A stretch of 64,000 nt of DNA, taken from the NCBI RefSeq assembly GCF_000760595.1, contig NZ_BBNM01000001.1, positions 186,001 to 250,000 of the forward strand. Reading direction: 5' to 3'. Source of the stretch: Acinetobacter soli. GTDB lineage: Bacteria; Pseudomonadota; Gammaproteobacteria; Pseudomonadales; Moraxellaceae. Every line of letters starts with the position of its first letter. Positions within the stretch are counted from its first letter, which is position 1. The notes under the pieces were generated by a model. It saw nothing but the letters and a program-made list of their open reading frames with translations. It was not told where the DNA came from and ran no database searches. This document shows, one piece after another, positions 1 through 8,420 of the stretch. The position numbers and the translations under genes were made by a program.

Positions 1-601
1 CAATATTACGCTCACTGCAATCAACTCGGTCATCGCCGCGTTTACCTTACCCTTTATTGTCAATCTTGCAATTCAACACTTTATTAATGACGGTCAGCAA
101 CTCGGATTACAGTTTAGTAAAGTGATTCAAGTGTTTTTAATCATCTTGGTTCCAGTCTGCTTGGGCATGATTATACGGCATACTTTGCCTCGTCTGGCAG
201 ACCGCTTGCATAAGCCCGTACGCACCTTTGCTGTGGTCTTTTTGGTGTTTATTATTTTGGCAGCCCTTACCAGAGAGCGACACAATATTATGGAGTACAT
301 TACTCAAGTCGGACTGGCAACTGCACTTTTTTGTTTTGCAAGCCTGTTTATTGGTTACTTTGTACCACGCTACTTCGGTATTAATAGTACGCAAGCGCGC
401 GCCTGTGCGTTTGAGATCGGGATTCATAACAGTACATTGGCCATGACCATTGCGCTCACGATTTTATCGAGTACCACCATCGCCATGCCAGCCGCTATTT
501 ACTCAATCTTTATGTACATTTTTGCTGCCCTCTTCGGCAGTATGTTGAAGCGTTATTCACCCATAACGACTGAAAATAAGATGGCTATAAAAACCGAGTA
601 A
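1..601 (+). CDS. Bile acid:sodium symporter (BASS) family transporter, C-terminal part
   Basis: The reading frame is open from base 2 with no start in the window, so the gene begins upstream and only about 199 C-terminal residues are present. The segment before the GTG at 122 continues the same protein (an N-I-T-L-T-A-I-N-S motif typical of BASS helices), so that GTG is not the start. Several hydrophobic helices are visible, with the family pattern FEIGIHNSTLAMTIA near the C terminus. BASS proteins are inner-membrane, usually Na+-coupled carriers of organic anions. The substrate cannot be told. About 105 bases separate the stop from prmA. Confidence 0.8.
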   Translation, partial: NITLTAINSVIAAFTLPFIVNLAIQHFINDGQQLGLQFSKVIQVFLIILVPVCLGMIIRHTLPRLADRLHKPVRTFAVVFLVFIILAALTRERHNIMEYITQVGLATALFCFASLFIGYFVPRYFGINSTQARACAFEIGIHNSTLAMTIALTILSSTTIAMPAAIYSIFMYIFAALFGSMLKRYSPITTENKMAIKTE

Positions 602-706
602 AGCGCCATAAATACGGATAAATCGTATGGCTTAAGAAATTAATGTTCTGGCTTTGCATTTATCCGTTACAATACCGCTTTAGAAGAAAATTTAGGTCTC
701 ATTCCC

Positions 707-1612
707 GTGAAGTGGTTACAAATACACATTACTGTCGATCAAGAACACGTTGATTTCACTGAAACATTGCTTTTGTCACTCGGAGCAGTCAGTGTCACTT
801 TAGATGATGCAGAAGATCAGGCATTACTTGAACCGCTTCCAGGCGAAACACCGCTTTGGAATAAAGTGATTGTGACTGGAATTTATCAAGAAGATGAGCA
901 AGATCCAATCGATGTTGCCAAACTTGAAGCGTTTTTAAGTGCGCAATTGCCTAATGCACCAATGCGTCATGAACAACTTGAAGATCAAGTCTGGGAACGC
1001 GCATGGATGGATTACTATGATCCGATCCAAATTAGCGAGAAGTTCTGGATTGTACCTGAGTGGCTAGAAGCACCCGATGCAGATGCAGTCAATATTAAGC
1101 TTGATCCGGGCCTAGCTTTTGGAACCGGTAATCATGCCAGTACATTCTTATGCCTGCAATGGTTGGGGCAAACCGATCTAAAAGACAAGACGGTGATTGA
1201 TTTTGGTTGTGGTTCAGGCATTTTAGCCGTTGCAGCGCTTCTATTGGGTGCTAAAAAGGTATATGCCACCGATATCGATCCGCAAGCGGTACTTGCAACC
1301 AAGCAAAATGCCGAACTCAATGGCGTACTTGATCGTCTGTATGTAGGTTTGCCTGAAGAGTTCGATGCAGAATTTAAATCAAAAGAATCTCAAGCTGATG
1401 TATTAGTGGCAAACATTTTGGCTAGTCCACTCATGATGCTGGCACCAGAATTTGCAACGCTACTAAAACCCGAAGGCGAATTTGCACTTGCAGGCGTGAT
1501 TGAAGAACAGGTTGAAGATGTCTCTGCCGTTTACACGCAGTATTTTGATATCTTGCAAATCGAGAAACGCGAAGAAAACTGGTGTCGTATTTCTGGAAAA
1601 CGCCACGCGTAA
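707..1612 (+). CDS. prmA: Ribosomal protein L11 methyltransferase
   Basis: PrmA trimethylates ribosomal protein L11 using S-adenosylmethionine in the cytoplasm. The 301-residue length fits the family. An N-terminal L11-recognition domain (about 1-60) is followed by a Rossmann methyltransferase domain with [12 protein letters not shown] and motif [17 protein letters not shown], then the VANILASPL motif near residue 240. The start is GTG at 707; the protein begins [10 protein letters not shown] as in homologues, and no upstream ATG fits. The gene is followed at 24 bases by the zinc-ribbon gene and is probably cotranscribed with it. In enterobacteria prmA is followed by dusB and fis; here dusB is absent and fis lies 1.2 kb downstream. 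Confidence 0.96.
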   Translation: MKWLQIHITVDQEHVDFTETLLLSLGAVSVTLDDAEDQALLEPLPGETPLWNKVIVTGIYQEDEQDPIDVAKLEAFLSAQLPNAPMRHEQLEDQVWERAWMDYYDPIQISEKFWIVPEWLEAPDADAVNIKLDPGLAFGTGNHASTFLCLQWLGQTDLKDKTVIDFGCGSGILAVAALLLGAKKVYATDIDPQAVLATKQNAELNGVLDRLYVGLPEEFDAEFKSKESQADVLVANILASPLMMLAPEFATLLKPEGEFALAGVIEEQVEDVSAVYTQYFDILQIEKREENWCRISGKRHA

Positions 1613-1636
1613 GCTTTAGACGAGGCTGGTCTATAC

Positions 1637-2158
1637 ATGAGCGCCAAACAAACCCGCTGCCCTCAGTGCAAAACGATTTACCACGTAACGCAAAAGCAGC
1701 TTACGCTGGCTCAGGGTATGGTTTGTTGCGCAAAGTGTAATTTCACTTTTAATGCCATCACACATTTGTATGCACCAGCAACGCTGGTTGATAAATTTGA
1801 TGAGCTGCATCATGTTACATCCGCCATACAGCATGACAGTGAAAAACCCAATGTGCTTGAAATTTTTCAGCAGAAAATTGAAAACTCCAATATTGACTTA
1901 TTAACCTATCTCAACAATTTAAAATATTTTCAAAGTATAGACAGCTTAAATTCTCCATTGTTGTATTTATCGAGTGACCGTGACAACTTGCGTCAGCAGC
2001 AAATAAAACAACGGAAAAGTAAACACTGGAAATACTATCTAATCTGGTGTGTGATTAACTTAATTTTATTTGGCTTATTATTGTTGCAGATTGTATGGTT
2101 TAATCCAGAGCTTGCGGCACATTATGAAATCTTGCGTCAACTACGCGCCTTATTTTAA
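1637..2158 (+). CDS. Zinc-ribbon (MJ0042/DUF3426-type) membrane protein
   Basis: This 173-residue protein has an N-terminal zinc ribbon with CPQC and CAKC pairs (residues 8-37) of the MJ0042 type. A polar middle region carries no recognised domain. One predicted transmembrane helix lies near residues 133-155, just before a short C-terminal tail, so it is probably an inner-membrane protein with a cytoplasmic metal-binding head. Members of this family often sit downstream of prmA; no biochemical function is established. It is shorter than many DUF3426 proteins because the domain after the membrane helix is almost missing. Confidence 0.75.
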   Translation: MSAKQTRCPQCKTIYHVTQKQLTLAQGMVCCAKCNFTFNAITHLYAPATLVDKFDELHHVTSAIQHDSEKPNVLEIFQQKIENSNIDLLTYLNNLKYFQSIDSLNSPLLYLSSDRDNLRQQQIKQRKSKHWKYYLIWCVINLILFGLLLLQIVWFNPELAAHYEILRQLRALF

Positions 2159-2506
2159 TTGCTGGTTTCTTTAAAGACTCAGTCCGCTTGCCGACAGCAT
2201 GTCGGGTGATGACTCATTTACCTGCCTCTATGCATCATATTTCATCAATTCACCTGTTCAAACGTGATGCTTATACAATGACTTAATAAATTCGAAGACG
2301 ATAATGACACTTTTTATATCGAGTTTATTCAATATAAAAAATCATATCAGCTTAAGTACGATTAAATAAATCTATCCAAACCCAATATTTTAATTAGAAT
2401 TTACGATTGGCAAATTTTAAAATCGTTTTATTCGCTCTAAGTTAGGTTTTATAAGGCCTAGATATTCAAAAAAAATACAAAAAATTTAAAAAAAAATGCA
2501 GTTAAT

Positions 2507-2537
2507 TTGCTCACTTTTGTTTAGACAATGGTATGAT
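2507..2537 (+). promoter_or_regulatory. Promoter of the candidate small RNA
   Basis: TATGAT at 2532-2537 is preceded by TG one base away, giving an extended -10 element. TTGCTC at 2507-2512 is a possible -35 element, though the 19-base spacer is long. The bases just upstream (2468-2499) are almost pure A tracts, as in an UP element or bent DNA. Transcription would begin at about 2542-2544, exactly where the closing stem of the RNA starts. Confidence 0.55.
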
Positions 2538-2541
2538 ACGC

Positions 2542-2648
2542 GCCACGAAAGCTTAGCCCTACATCGTCCTCGCGATTTACTCACAATAATCATTATTGTC
2601 ATGCGTGCTTTATCAGAAGATAGTGCGTAGCGTGGCTTTTTTGTTTTT
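2542..2648 (+). ncRNA. Candidate structured small RNA upstream of fis
   Basis: A stretch of about 105 bases has the layout of an independent small RNA. The 5' end GCCACG (2542-2547) pairs with CGTGGC (2631-2636), which is followed by a T run, so the closing stem doubles as a rho-independent terminator. Inside are a perfect hairpin ACAATAA-tca-TTATTGT and a second hairpin with a TATC-agaa-GATA core. An extended -10 promoter ends five bases before the first stem. It does not show the conserved cores of SRP RNA, RNase P RNA, tmRNA or 6S RNA that I would recognise. It could also be a leader that attenuates fis. Confidence 0.55.
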
Positions 2649-2656
2649 TAAATCGC

Positions 2657-2695
2657 AGCGGTAACAAATATTAAATTATTGTTACGCTTATTTTT
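2657..2695 (+). terminator. Second terminator-like hairpin after the candidate small RNA
   Basis: GTAACAA (2661-2667) pairs with TTGTTAC (2679-2685). The stem is extended by AGC/GCT across one bulged G, with an AT loop, and TATTTTT follows. It would back up the small-RNA terminator or act as an attenuator before fis. Confidence 0.45.
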
Positions 2696-2742
2696 CATAC
2701 AAATGTGAGGAGTTGTGGCAAGCTAATTGTTTCCAAGTTTTA

Positions 2743-2774
2743 GAACCACTGTTTTAGGATCTAAAACGGGGTTC
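2743..2774 (+). promoter_or_regulatory. Compound hairpin in the fis leader
   Basis: GAACC (2743-2747) pairs with GGTTC (2770-2774) around an inner perfect stem GTTTTAG-gat-CTAAAAC (2751-2767). A second copy of GTTTTAG at 2737-2743 could displace the inner arm, so two mutually exclusive folds are possible. The element ends 67 bases before the fis ATG. Confidence 0.4.
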
Positions 2775-2841
2775 AGTAATTTTTAGACCACTTTTATATA
2801 CTGCTTTACCCAAGCGGTATTTGATTTTCGGATTAACTCGC

Positions 2842-3111
2842 ATGAATAGCAAATCTCCTATTTTTACTGCACAATCTGATGTTGCTCTACGCATCCATGT
2901 GGATCGCGCAGTTCGCCATTACTTTGCACAACTGCAAGGTGAGCAACCATCACAAGTTTACGACATGGTGCTGGCAGAAATGGAGAAACCTCTTTTATCT
3001 GTTGTTCTAGAATATACGCGTGGTAACCAAACCCGCGCTGCTGAAATTTTAGGGCTCAATCGTGGGACTTTACGTAAAAAGTTAAAAGCTCACGGTTTGA
3101 TGAGTGAATAA
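2842..3111 (+). CDS. fis: Fis-family nucleoid-associated DNA-binding protein
   Basis: Fis is a small dimeric DNA-bending protein that shapes the nucleoid and activates rRNA and growth-phase promoters. The product from the ATG at 2842 has 89 residues, close to the 98 of E. coli Fis. Its C-terminal half is the helix-turn-helix [20 protein letters not shown], which is the most conserved part of the family. An in-frame TTG at 2821 would add seven residues but has no better ribosome site, so the ATG is preferred. The gene has its own terminator and is followed by purH and purD. Confidence 0.93.
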   Translation: MNSKSPIFTAQSDVALRIHVDRAVRHYFAQLQGEQPSQVYDMVLAEMEKPLLSVVLEYTRGNQTRAAEILGLNRGTLRKKLKAHGLMSE

Positions 3112-3120
3112 TTGATAAAA

Positions 3121-3146
3121 TGCTCACGTTCTCGTGGGCATTTTTT
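3121..3146 (+). terminator. Rho-independent terminator of fis
   Basis: TGCTCACG and CGTGGGCA form an 8-base stem (one T-G pair) with a TTCT loop, followed by six T residues. It begins nine bases after the fis stop. Confidence 0.85.
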
Positions 3147-3192
3147 ATGCCTATTTGTTTTAATCTGTTTGACTTAAACCGTTGACTTTATC

Positions 3193-4767
3193 ATGACTAT
3201 TAAACGCGCTTTGATTTCTGTTTCTGACAAAACAGGAATTGTTGAATTTGCTCAGAATCTTGCGAAACTTGGGGTAGAGCTTTTATCTACTGGTGGAACT
3301 TACAAGCTACTCAAAGACAATAACATTGCTGTAGTTGAAGTTTCAGAACACACTGGCTTTCCAGAAATGATGGATGGCCGTGTAAAAACACTTCACCCCA
3401 AAATTCATGGTGGTATTTTGGCTCGTCGTGGTCTGGACGAAGCCGTAATGCAAGAACACAACATCGATCCGATTGATCTTGTTGTGGTCAACCTCTACCC
3501 GTTTGCTGCAACCGTGGCGAAGCCAAACTGTTCTCTTGCAGATGCAATTGAGAATATTGATATTGGCGGCCCAACAATGGTTCGCGCTGCAGCAAAAAAT
3601 CACGCGTCTGTTGGCATCGTGGTCAATGCCAGCGACTACGCGACAGTGATTGCAGAACTTGAGCAAAGCGGCACATTATCATACGAAACACGTTTTGATC
3701 TTGCAGTTAAAGCATTTGAACACACCGCTCAATACGACGGTATGATCGCGTCTTACCTTGGCGCACGTGTGGGTAAAGAAGAAGGTCAGGCAGATTCATT
3801 TGCACGTACCTTTAATACACAGCTTCAAAAAGCGCAAGACTTACGTTACGGTGAAAACCCGCATCAGTCAGCTGCATTTTATATCGACCCGCAAGCCACC
3901 GAAGCGTCTGTTTCTACGTCGAAGCAACTTCAGGGTAAAGAGCTTTCTTACAACAATATCGCCGATACAGACGCTGCACTTGAATGTGTTAAGTCATTTG
4001 CAAAGCCTGCCTGTGTGATTGTTAAACATGCTAACCCATGTGGCGTAGCCGTATCTTTAGATGGCATTAAAGCTGCTTACGATTTGGCATATGCAACCGA
4101 TACAGAATCTGCATTTGGTGGCATCATTGCTTTTAACCGCGAGCTTGATGTTGAAACAGCAAAAGCGATTGTAGAGCGTCAATTTGTTGAAGTAATTATT
4201 GCACCTAGTATTGCTGATGGTGTACTTGAGGTTACCGGTGCGAAGAAAAATGTTCGCGTATTGGTATGTGGCGAACTTCCAGCAATTGATGAACGTGCAG
4301 CACAACTCGACTACAAGCGTGTAAATGGCGGCCTACTGGTACAAGATCAAGATCTTGGCATGATCAAGGCAGCCGACCTTAAAGTAGTAACTGAGCGCGC
4401 ACCAACAGAACAGGAAATCGATGATCTGATTTTTGCTTGGAAAGTTGCCAAGTATGTGAAATCAAATGCGATCGTGTATGCAAAAGGCCGTCAAACCATT
4501 GGTATTGGTGCAGGTCAGATGAGCCGTGTCAACTCTGCACGTATTGCGGCAATTAAAGCAGAACATGCAGGCCTTGTGGTTGAAGGCGCTGTGATGGCAT
4601 CGGATGCATTCTTCCCATTCCGTGACGGCATCGATAATGCAGCAAAAGCTGGAATTAAGTGTATTATTCAACCTGGCGGTTCAATGCGTGATGAAGAAGT
4701 TATTGCTGCTGCAAACGAACATGGTATTGCCATGGTCTTTACAGGTATGCGCCACTTCCGCCACTAA
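3193..4767 (+). CDS. purH: Bifunctional AICAR formyltransferase/IMP cyclohydrolase
   Basis: PurH carries out the last two steps of de novo IMP synthesis: formylation of AICAR with 10-formyl-tetrahydrofolate, then ring closure. The 524-residue length matches the family. The N-terminal IMP cyclohydrolase (MGS-like) domain starts [11 protein letters not shown] and carries LLSTGGT and the [13 protein letters not shown] motif. The C-terminal transformylase domain carries the catalytic KHANPCG motif near residue 278 and ends [12 protein letters not shown] as in homologues. The ATG at 3193 is the only sensible start. The gene lies 95-135 bases before purD, in the same direction. Confidence 0.98.
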   Translation: MTIKRALISVSDKTGIVEFAQNLAKLGVELLSTGGTYKLLKDNNIAVVEVSEHTGFPEMMDGRVKTLHPKIHGGILARRGLDEAVMQEHNIDPIDLVVVNLYPFAATVAKPNCSLADAIENIDIGGPTMVRAAAKNHASVGIVVNASDYATVIAELEQSGTLSYETRFDLAVKAFEHTAQYDGMIASYLGARVGKEEGQADSFARTFNTQLQKAQDLRYGENPHQSAAFYIDPQATEASVSTSKQLQGKELSYNNIADTDAALECVKSFAKPACVIVKHANPCGVAVSLDGIKAAYDLAYATDTESAFGGIIAFNRELDVETAKAIVERQFVEVIIAPSIADGVLEVTGAKKNVRVLVCGELPAIDERAAQLDYKRVNGGLLVQDQDLGMIKAADLKVVTERAPTEQEIDDLIFAWKVAKYVKSNAIVYAKGRQTIGIGAGQMSRVNSARIAAIKAEHAGLVVEGAVMASDAFFPFRDGIDNAAKAGIKCIIQPGGSMRDEEVIAAANEHGIAMVFTGMRHFRH

Positions 4768-4901
4768 TTAAAACTCATTTAAAGCATAAGAAACTTTCCG
4801 GTTCTTTATCTTGACTTACCCTCTCCATGTGAGAGGGTCTTGTACTCAAGCAGCAAGGTAAAGTGAAGGATTTGGTTCTCGACTCATGGAGTATGAACCC
4901 A

Positions 4902-6185
4902 ATGAATATTCTCGTTCTCGGTAGCGGTGGTCGTGAGCATGCGTTGGCATGGAAGATCGCTCAAGATCCGCAAGTCACTCAAGTGTTTGTTGCACCCGGT
5001 AATGCAGGCACTGCAACCGAAGACAAATGCAAAAATGTTGAACTGGATATTTTAAATAACCCAGCCATCATTGCGTTTGCAAAGGACAATCAGGTTGAGT
5101 TGATTATTGTTGGTCCAGAAGCACCATTGGTCAATGGCGTGGTCAATGCATGCCGTGAAGCTGGTTTAAAAATTTGGGGCCCAACACAATATGCCGCACA
5201 GCTTGAAGGCTCTAAGGCGTTTGCCAAAGACTTCCTGAAAAAGCATCAGATTCCAACAGCATTTTATGATGTGTTTACTGAAGTAGATGCTGCAAAAGCA
5301 TATGTAACGCAGCACGGCGCGCCGATTGTGATTAAAGCTGACGGTCTTGCAGCCGGCAAAGGCGTGATCGTCGCGATGACCAATGAGGAAGCCTTTGCAG
5401 CCATTGATGACATGCTGGCAGGCAATAAATTTGGTGATGCGGGTTCACGTGTCGTGATTGAAGAGTTTCTCGCAGGCGAAGAAGCTAGTTTCATTTGTAT
5501 GATCGACGGTCAAAATATTTTACCAATGGCCACTTCTCAAGATCATAAGCGCATTTTTGAAGGTGATCATGGACCTAATACCGGTGGTATGGGTGCGTAT
5601 TCCCCTGCGCCTGTGGTTACTCCAGACGTGTTTGATCGTGTCATGAAAGACATTATGCGACCAACGGTTGATGGTATGGCCAAAGACGGTCATGTTTATA
5701 CTGGTTTCTTATATGCTGGCCTCATGATTGATGAGCAAGGTCAACCACGTGTGATTGAGTTCAACTGCCGCTTTGGCGACCCTGAAACTCAGCCAATCAT
5801 GATGCGCCTTAAATCATCATTGGTGGATCTTGTGCAAGCAGGTCTTGAGGGTCAGTTGCCAAGTGAAGCCGAGTGGGACGAGCGTAAATCGATTGGTATC
5901 GTGCTTGCAGCAGAAGGTTACCCTGAAACTGTACGTAAAGGCGATGTGATTTCAGGTCTTGGCCAGTCGCCAGAAGATACTAAAATCTTTCATGCTGGTA
6001 CAGACACGACAGCCGATGGTCATATCATCACTGCGGGTGGACGCGTATTGTGCGTAACTGCGCTTGGCGATACCGTACTTGAAGCACAAATCAATGCGCT
6101 TGAGGTATGCGGTCAGGTGACTTTTGCAGGCATGCAATATCGTAGCGATATTGGATACCGCGCGATTGCACGCGAACAAGCCTGA
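4902..6185 (+). CDS. purD: Phosphoribosylamine-glycine ligase (GAR synthetase)
   Basis: PurD joins 5-phosphoribosylamine to glycine with ATP in step two of purine synthesis. From the ATG at 4902 the product has 427 residues, like E. coli PurD (429). It begins MNILVLGSGGREHALAWK, and the ATP-grasp fold shows IVIKADGLAAGKGV and GPNTGGMGAYSPAP. Alternative in-frame starts are GTG 4863 and ATG 4893. A GGAG at 4888-4891 lies 10 bases from the ATG at 4902 but only one base from 4893, which decides the call. The gene follows purH and is ended by a strong terminator. Confidence 0.96.
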   Translation: MNILVLGSGGREHALAWKIAQDPQVTQVFVAPGNAGTATEDKCKNVELDILNNPAIIAFAKDNQVELIIVGPEAPLVNGVVNACREAGLKIWGPTQYAAQLEGSKAFAKDFLKKHQIPTAFYDVFTEVDAAKAYVTQHGAPIVIKADGLAAGKGVIVAMTNEEAFAAIDDMLAGNKFGDAGSRVVIEEFLAGEEASFICMIDGQNILPMATSQDHKRIFEGDHGPNTGGMGAYSPAPVVTPDVFDRVMKDIMRPTVDGMAKDGHVYTGFLYAGLMIDEQGQPRVIEFNCRFGDPETQPIMMRLKSSLVDLVQAGLEGQLPSEAEWDERKSIGIVLAAEGYPETVRKGDVISGLGQSPEDTKIFHAGTDTTADGHIITAGGRVLCVTALGDTVLEAQINALEVCGQVTFAGMQYRSDIGYRAIAREQA

Positions 6186-6198
6186 TTTTAATACTCAA

Positions 6199-6225
6199 AA
6201 AACGCGCATTTTTGCGCGTTTTTTT
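6199..6225 (+). terminator. Rho-independent terminator of purD
   Basis: CGCGCA (6203-6208) pairs with TGCGCG (6213-6218) around a four-T loop, flanked by A and T runs. It sits 13 bases after the purD stop. Confidence 0.88.
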
Positions 6226-6295
6226 ATTGTTATGATGCCTCTCAGGCTAATAACTCTTTTCAGAAAAACTCATATATATTTTTGTTTATATTGTT

Positions 6296-6323
6296 TTGCG
6301 TTCTGATCAAAAAACACTATACT
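6296..6323 (+). promoter_or_regulatory. Probable sigma-70 promoter of metQ
   Basis: TTGCGT (6296-6301) and TATACT (6318-6323) are separated by 16 bases. Transcription from about 6330 would leave a 125-base leader before metQ. The leader contains the small palindrome GATGACTGTCATC and a TGATATCCGGACGATATTA element. I could not match it to a known riboswitch. Confidence 0.5.
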
Positions 6324-6454
6324 CGCCTACTTTTAAGATTAACTGACTTTATTGCGTTTAACGTTGGATTGGGATGACTGTCATCTACACATCATCATGT
6401 ACACACAGTATGATATCCGGACGATATTAAAACGCTGTAACTGGGAAAAACCTG

Positions 6455-7321
6455 ATGAAAAAAGTATTGAGTGTTGTTCTTACCTCAAGCATATTGCTTG
6501 CGGCTGGTTGTAGCAAAAAAGAGCCTGAGCAAGGCAATGCAGCTGCTGCAGATCAGACTAAAAAAATCGTGCTGGCGTCTACAGGTTCTGATACCGACGT
6601 TTGGAAATTTATTGCGACACTACCTGAAACCAAACAAGCAGGTATTAATCTTGAAGTGAAAAACTTCACTGACTACGTGGCAATGAACAAAGCGACGGCA
6701 AACAAAGAAATCGATGTCAATGCATTCCAGTCTTATAACTACATGGTCGCTTACAACACCGAAAGCAAAGATAAAGTTGCACCTGTTTCGACAACTTATA
6801 TCGAACCAATGGGACTTTATTCTGACAAATACAAAAAAATTGATCAGTTCCCAGCAAAAGCAACCATTGCAATTCCAAACGATGCTGCAAATGAAGCACG
6901 TGCACTTTCATTGTTGCAAACTGCTGGTTTAATCAAATTAAAAGCAGACTTTAACCCAATTCAGGGCACAACCAACGACGTCATTGAAAATCCGAAACAG
7001 ATTCAGCTTAAAACCATTCCAATGGCAACAGCTGTTCGTGTAAAAAGCGATGTTGACGGAATTGTGCTAGGCAACACTTTAGCTATGGAAGGCGGCTTGA
7101 ACGTTCTTAAAGATGCCGTATTTTATGAGCCAGCAGATCAGTCGACTAAACTGTATGTCAACCTTTTGGTGACTGCTGAAGGACGTCAAAACGATCCTGT
7201 ATTGCAAAAATTAGGTACGCTTTACCATACAGAAGCAGTGAAAAAATTCATTGATGAGAAGTTTGGTGGTACGAAGGTGGATGTTAATAAGCCGATTAGC
7301 TACCTTACTGAATCAAAATAG
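6455..7321 (+). CDS. metQ: Methionine ABC transporter substrate-binding lipoprotein
   Basis: This is a 288-residue NlpA/MetQ-family lipoprotein that binds methionine in the periplasm and delivers it to the MetNI importer. The N terminus is a lipoprotein signal peptide with lipobox LLAAGC, so Cys19 would be lipidated. The mature part shows the family pattern VKNFTDYVAMNKATANKEIDVNAFQ and later AIPNDAANEARAL. It lies upstream of metN and metI, whereas E. coli has the order metNIQ. A terminator separates it from metN, which would give more binding protein than transporter. The exact amino acid bound is inferred from the neighbours. Confidence 0.93.
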   Translation: MKKVLSVVLTSSILLAAGCSKKEPEQGNAAAADQTKKIVLASTGSDTDVWKFIATLPETKQAGINLEVKNFTDYVAMNKATANKEIDVNAFQSYNYMVAYNTESKDKVAPVSTTYIEPMGLYSDKYKKIDQFPAKATIAIPNDAANEARALSLLQTAGLIKLKADFNPIQGTTNDVIENPKQIQLKTIPMATAVRVKSDVDGIVLGNTLAMEGGLNVLKDAVFYEPADQSTKLYVNLLVTAEGRQNDPVLQKLGTLYHTEAVKKFIDEKFGGTKVDVNKPISYLTESK

Positions 7322-7341
7322 TAATATAATGGTGTAATTGA

Positions 7342-7372
7342 AACAGGCAAGGTCGACTTGCCTGTTTTTTCT
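7342..7372 (+). terminator. Intercistronic terminator between metQ and metN
   Basis: AACAGGCAAG (7342-7351) pairs perfectly with CTTGCCTGTT (7357-7366) around GTCGA, and a T run follows. It lies between the metQ stop and the metN ATG. It should end most metQ transcripts and allow only partial readthrough into metNI. Confidence 0.85.
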
Positions 7373-7394
7373 TTTATGTATAGTTTCTGACGAC

Positions 7395-8420
7395 ATGATC
7401 CAATTTAAAAACATTTCTAAACACTACGAGCTGAAAGGCCAAACGATTCGCGCACTGGATCAGATTAATCTGGATATTCCGGCAGGCAGTATCTTTGGCA
7501 TTATTGGCTATAGTGGTGCAGGTAAAAGTACCTTAATTCGTTTGATTAATTTGCTCGAACGCCCAACACAGGGACAGGTCATTATCAATCAAAAAGATTT
7601 TACCGCCCTGAATGCAGCATCATTACGTCAGGAACGTGCAAATATAGGTATGATCTTTCAGCATTTTAATTTATTGCAAACCAAAACTGTGGCTGCAAAT
7701 ATTGAAATGCCAATGAAACTCTTGGGTTATAGCAAAGCCGAGCGCGAAAAACGTTTGATGGAGCTACTTGAGTTCATCGATCTGGCACATAAAAAAGATG
7801 CCTTTCCAGATGAGCTATCGGGTGGTCAAAAACAACGTGTCGGTATTGCACGTGCGCTAGCCAATCACCCTAAAATTTTACTTTGTGACGAAGCCACCTC
7901 CGCGCTCGATCCACAGACCACCAAATCCGTACTGGCATTGCTCAAAAAGATCAATCAGGAGCAAGGCATCACAATTGTGATGGTCACTCACGAAATGGAC
8001 GTGATTGAATCTATTTGTGACCATGTGGCTGTAATGGAATCTGGTCATGTGATTGAAACCGGGCCGACCGTGGAAATTTTCAGCCGTCCACAGCACCCAA
8101 CGACAAAAACCTTTATCCAGACCGTGTTGCAACAACATTTACCGGTCAATATTTTAAATAAGCTCGAACATCAGCATCATCACAGTATTTATCGACTACA
8201 GTTTTTAGGCAAATCAGCCCAAGAACCTGTGATTCAATCGATGATCAAGCAGTTTGATATCAGTCTGAATATCTTGTTTGCCAATATGACCGAAATTGAT
8301 GGCACGGTGATTGGGCAGATGTTTGTTCAATTACTTGGTGACGACACCCTTATCCAGCAAGCGATCGAGTTTTTAGAGCGTCATGGTGTCAGTGTCAATC
8401 AAAGTGGAGAACAAGTATGA
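7395..8420 (+). CDS. metN: Methionine ABC transporter ATP-binding protein
   Basis: MetN is the ATPase of the methionine importer on the cytoplasmic face. The 341-residue product from the ATG at 7395 has Walker A GYSGAGKST, signature LSGGQKQRVGIARAL, and Walker B ILLCDEATSALDP. A C-terminal NIL/ACT-like regulatory domain (about 270-341) senses methionine in E. coli MetN. An upstream in-frame TTG at 7338 would place the start inside the metQ terminator, so it is rejected. The stop overlaps the metI start as ATGA, showing translational coupling. Confidence 0.95.
   Translation: MIQFKNISKHYELKGQTIRALDQINLDIPAGSIFGIIGYSGAGKSTLIRLINLLERPTQGQVIINQKDFTALNAASLRQERANIGMIFQHFNLLQTKTVAANIEMPMKLLGYSKAEREKRLMELLEFIDLAHKKDAFPDELSGGQKQRVGIARALANHPKILLCDEATSALDPQTTKSVLALLKKINQEQGITIVMVTHEMDVIESICDHVAVMESGHVIETGPTVEIFSRPQHPTTKTFIQTVLQQHLPVNILNKLEHQHHHSIYRLQFLGKSAQEPVIQSMIKQFDISLNILFANMTEIDGTVIGQMFVQLLGDDTLIQQAIEFLERHGVSVNQSGEQV

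Larger units (their letters stand above)
2159..2841. other. Long non-coding stretch upstream of fis
   Basis: About 680 bases separate the zinc-ribbon gene from fis, with no convincing open reading frame on either strand. In order it holds a small hairpin CCGACA-GCA-TGTCGG at 2191-2205, a long A-tract block at 2468-2499, a promoter-like element and candidate small RNA at 2507-2648, a second terminator-like hairpin at 2657-2695, and a compound hairpin at 2743-2774 in front of fis. The density of structure argues for a regulatory region rather than a decayed gene. Confidence 0.7.

Noticed and set aside
4799..4901. Possible hairpin CCCTCTCCATGTGAGAGGG between purH and purD
   Set aside because: It lacks a T run, and the two genes are expected to be expressed together, so I did not call it a terminator.
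6330..6454. Possible SAM-type riboswitch in the metQ leader
   Set aside because: The leader has small hairpins but none of the conserved SAM-riboswitch cores I can recognise.
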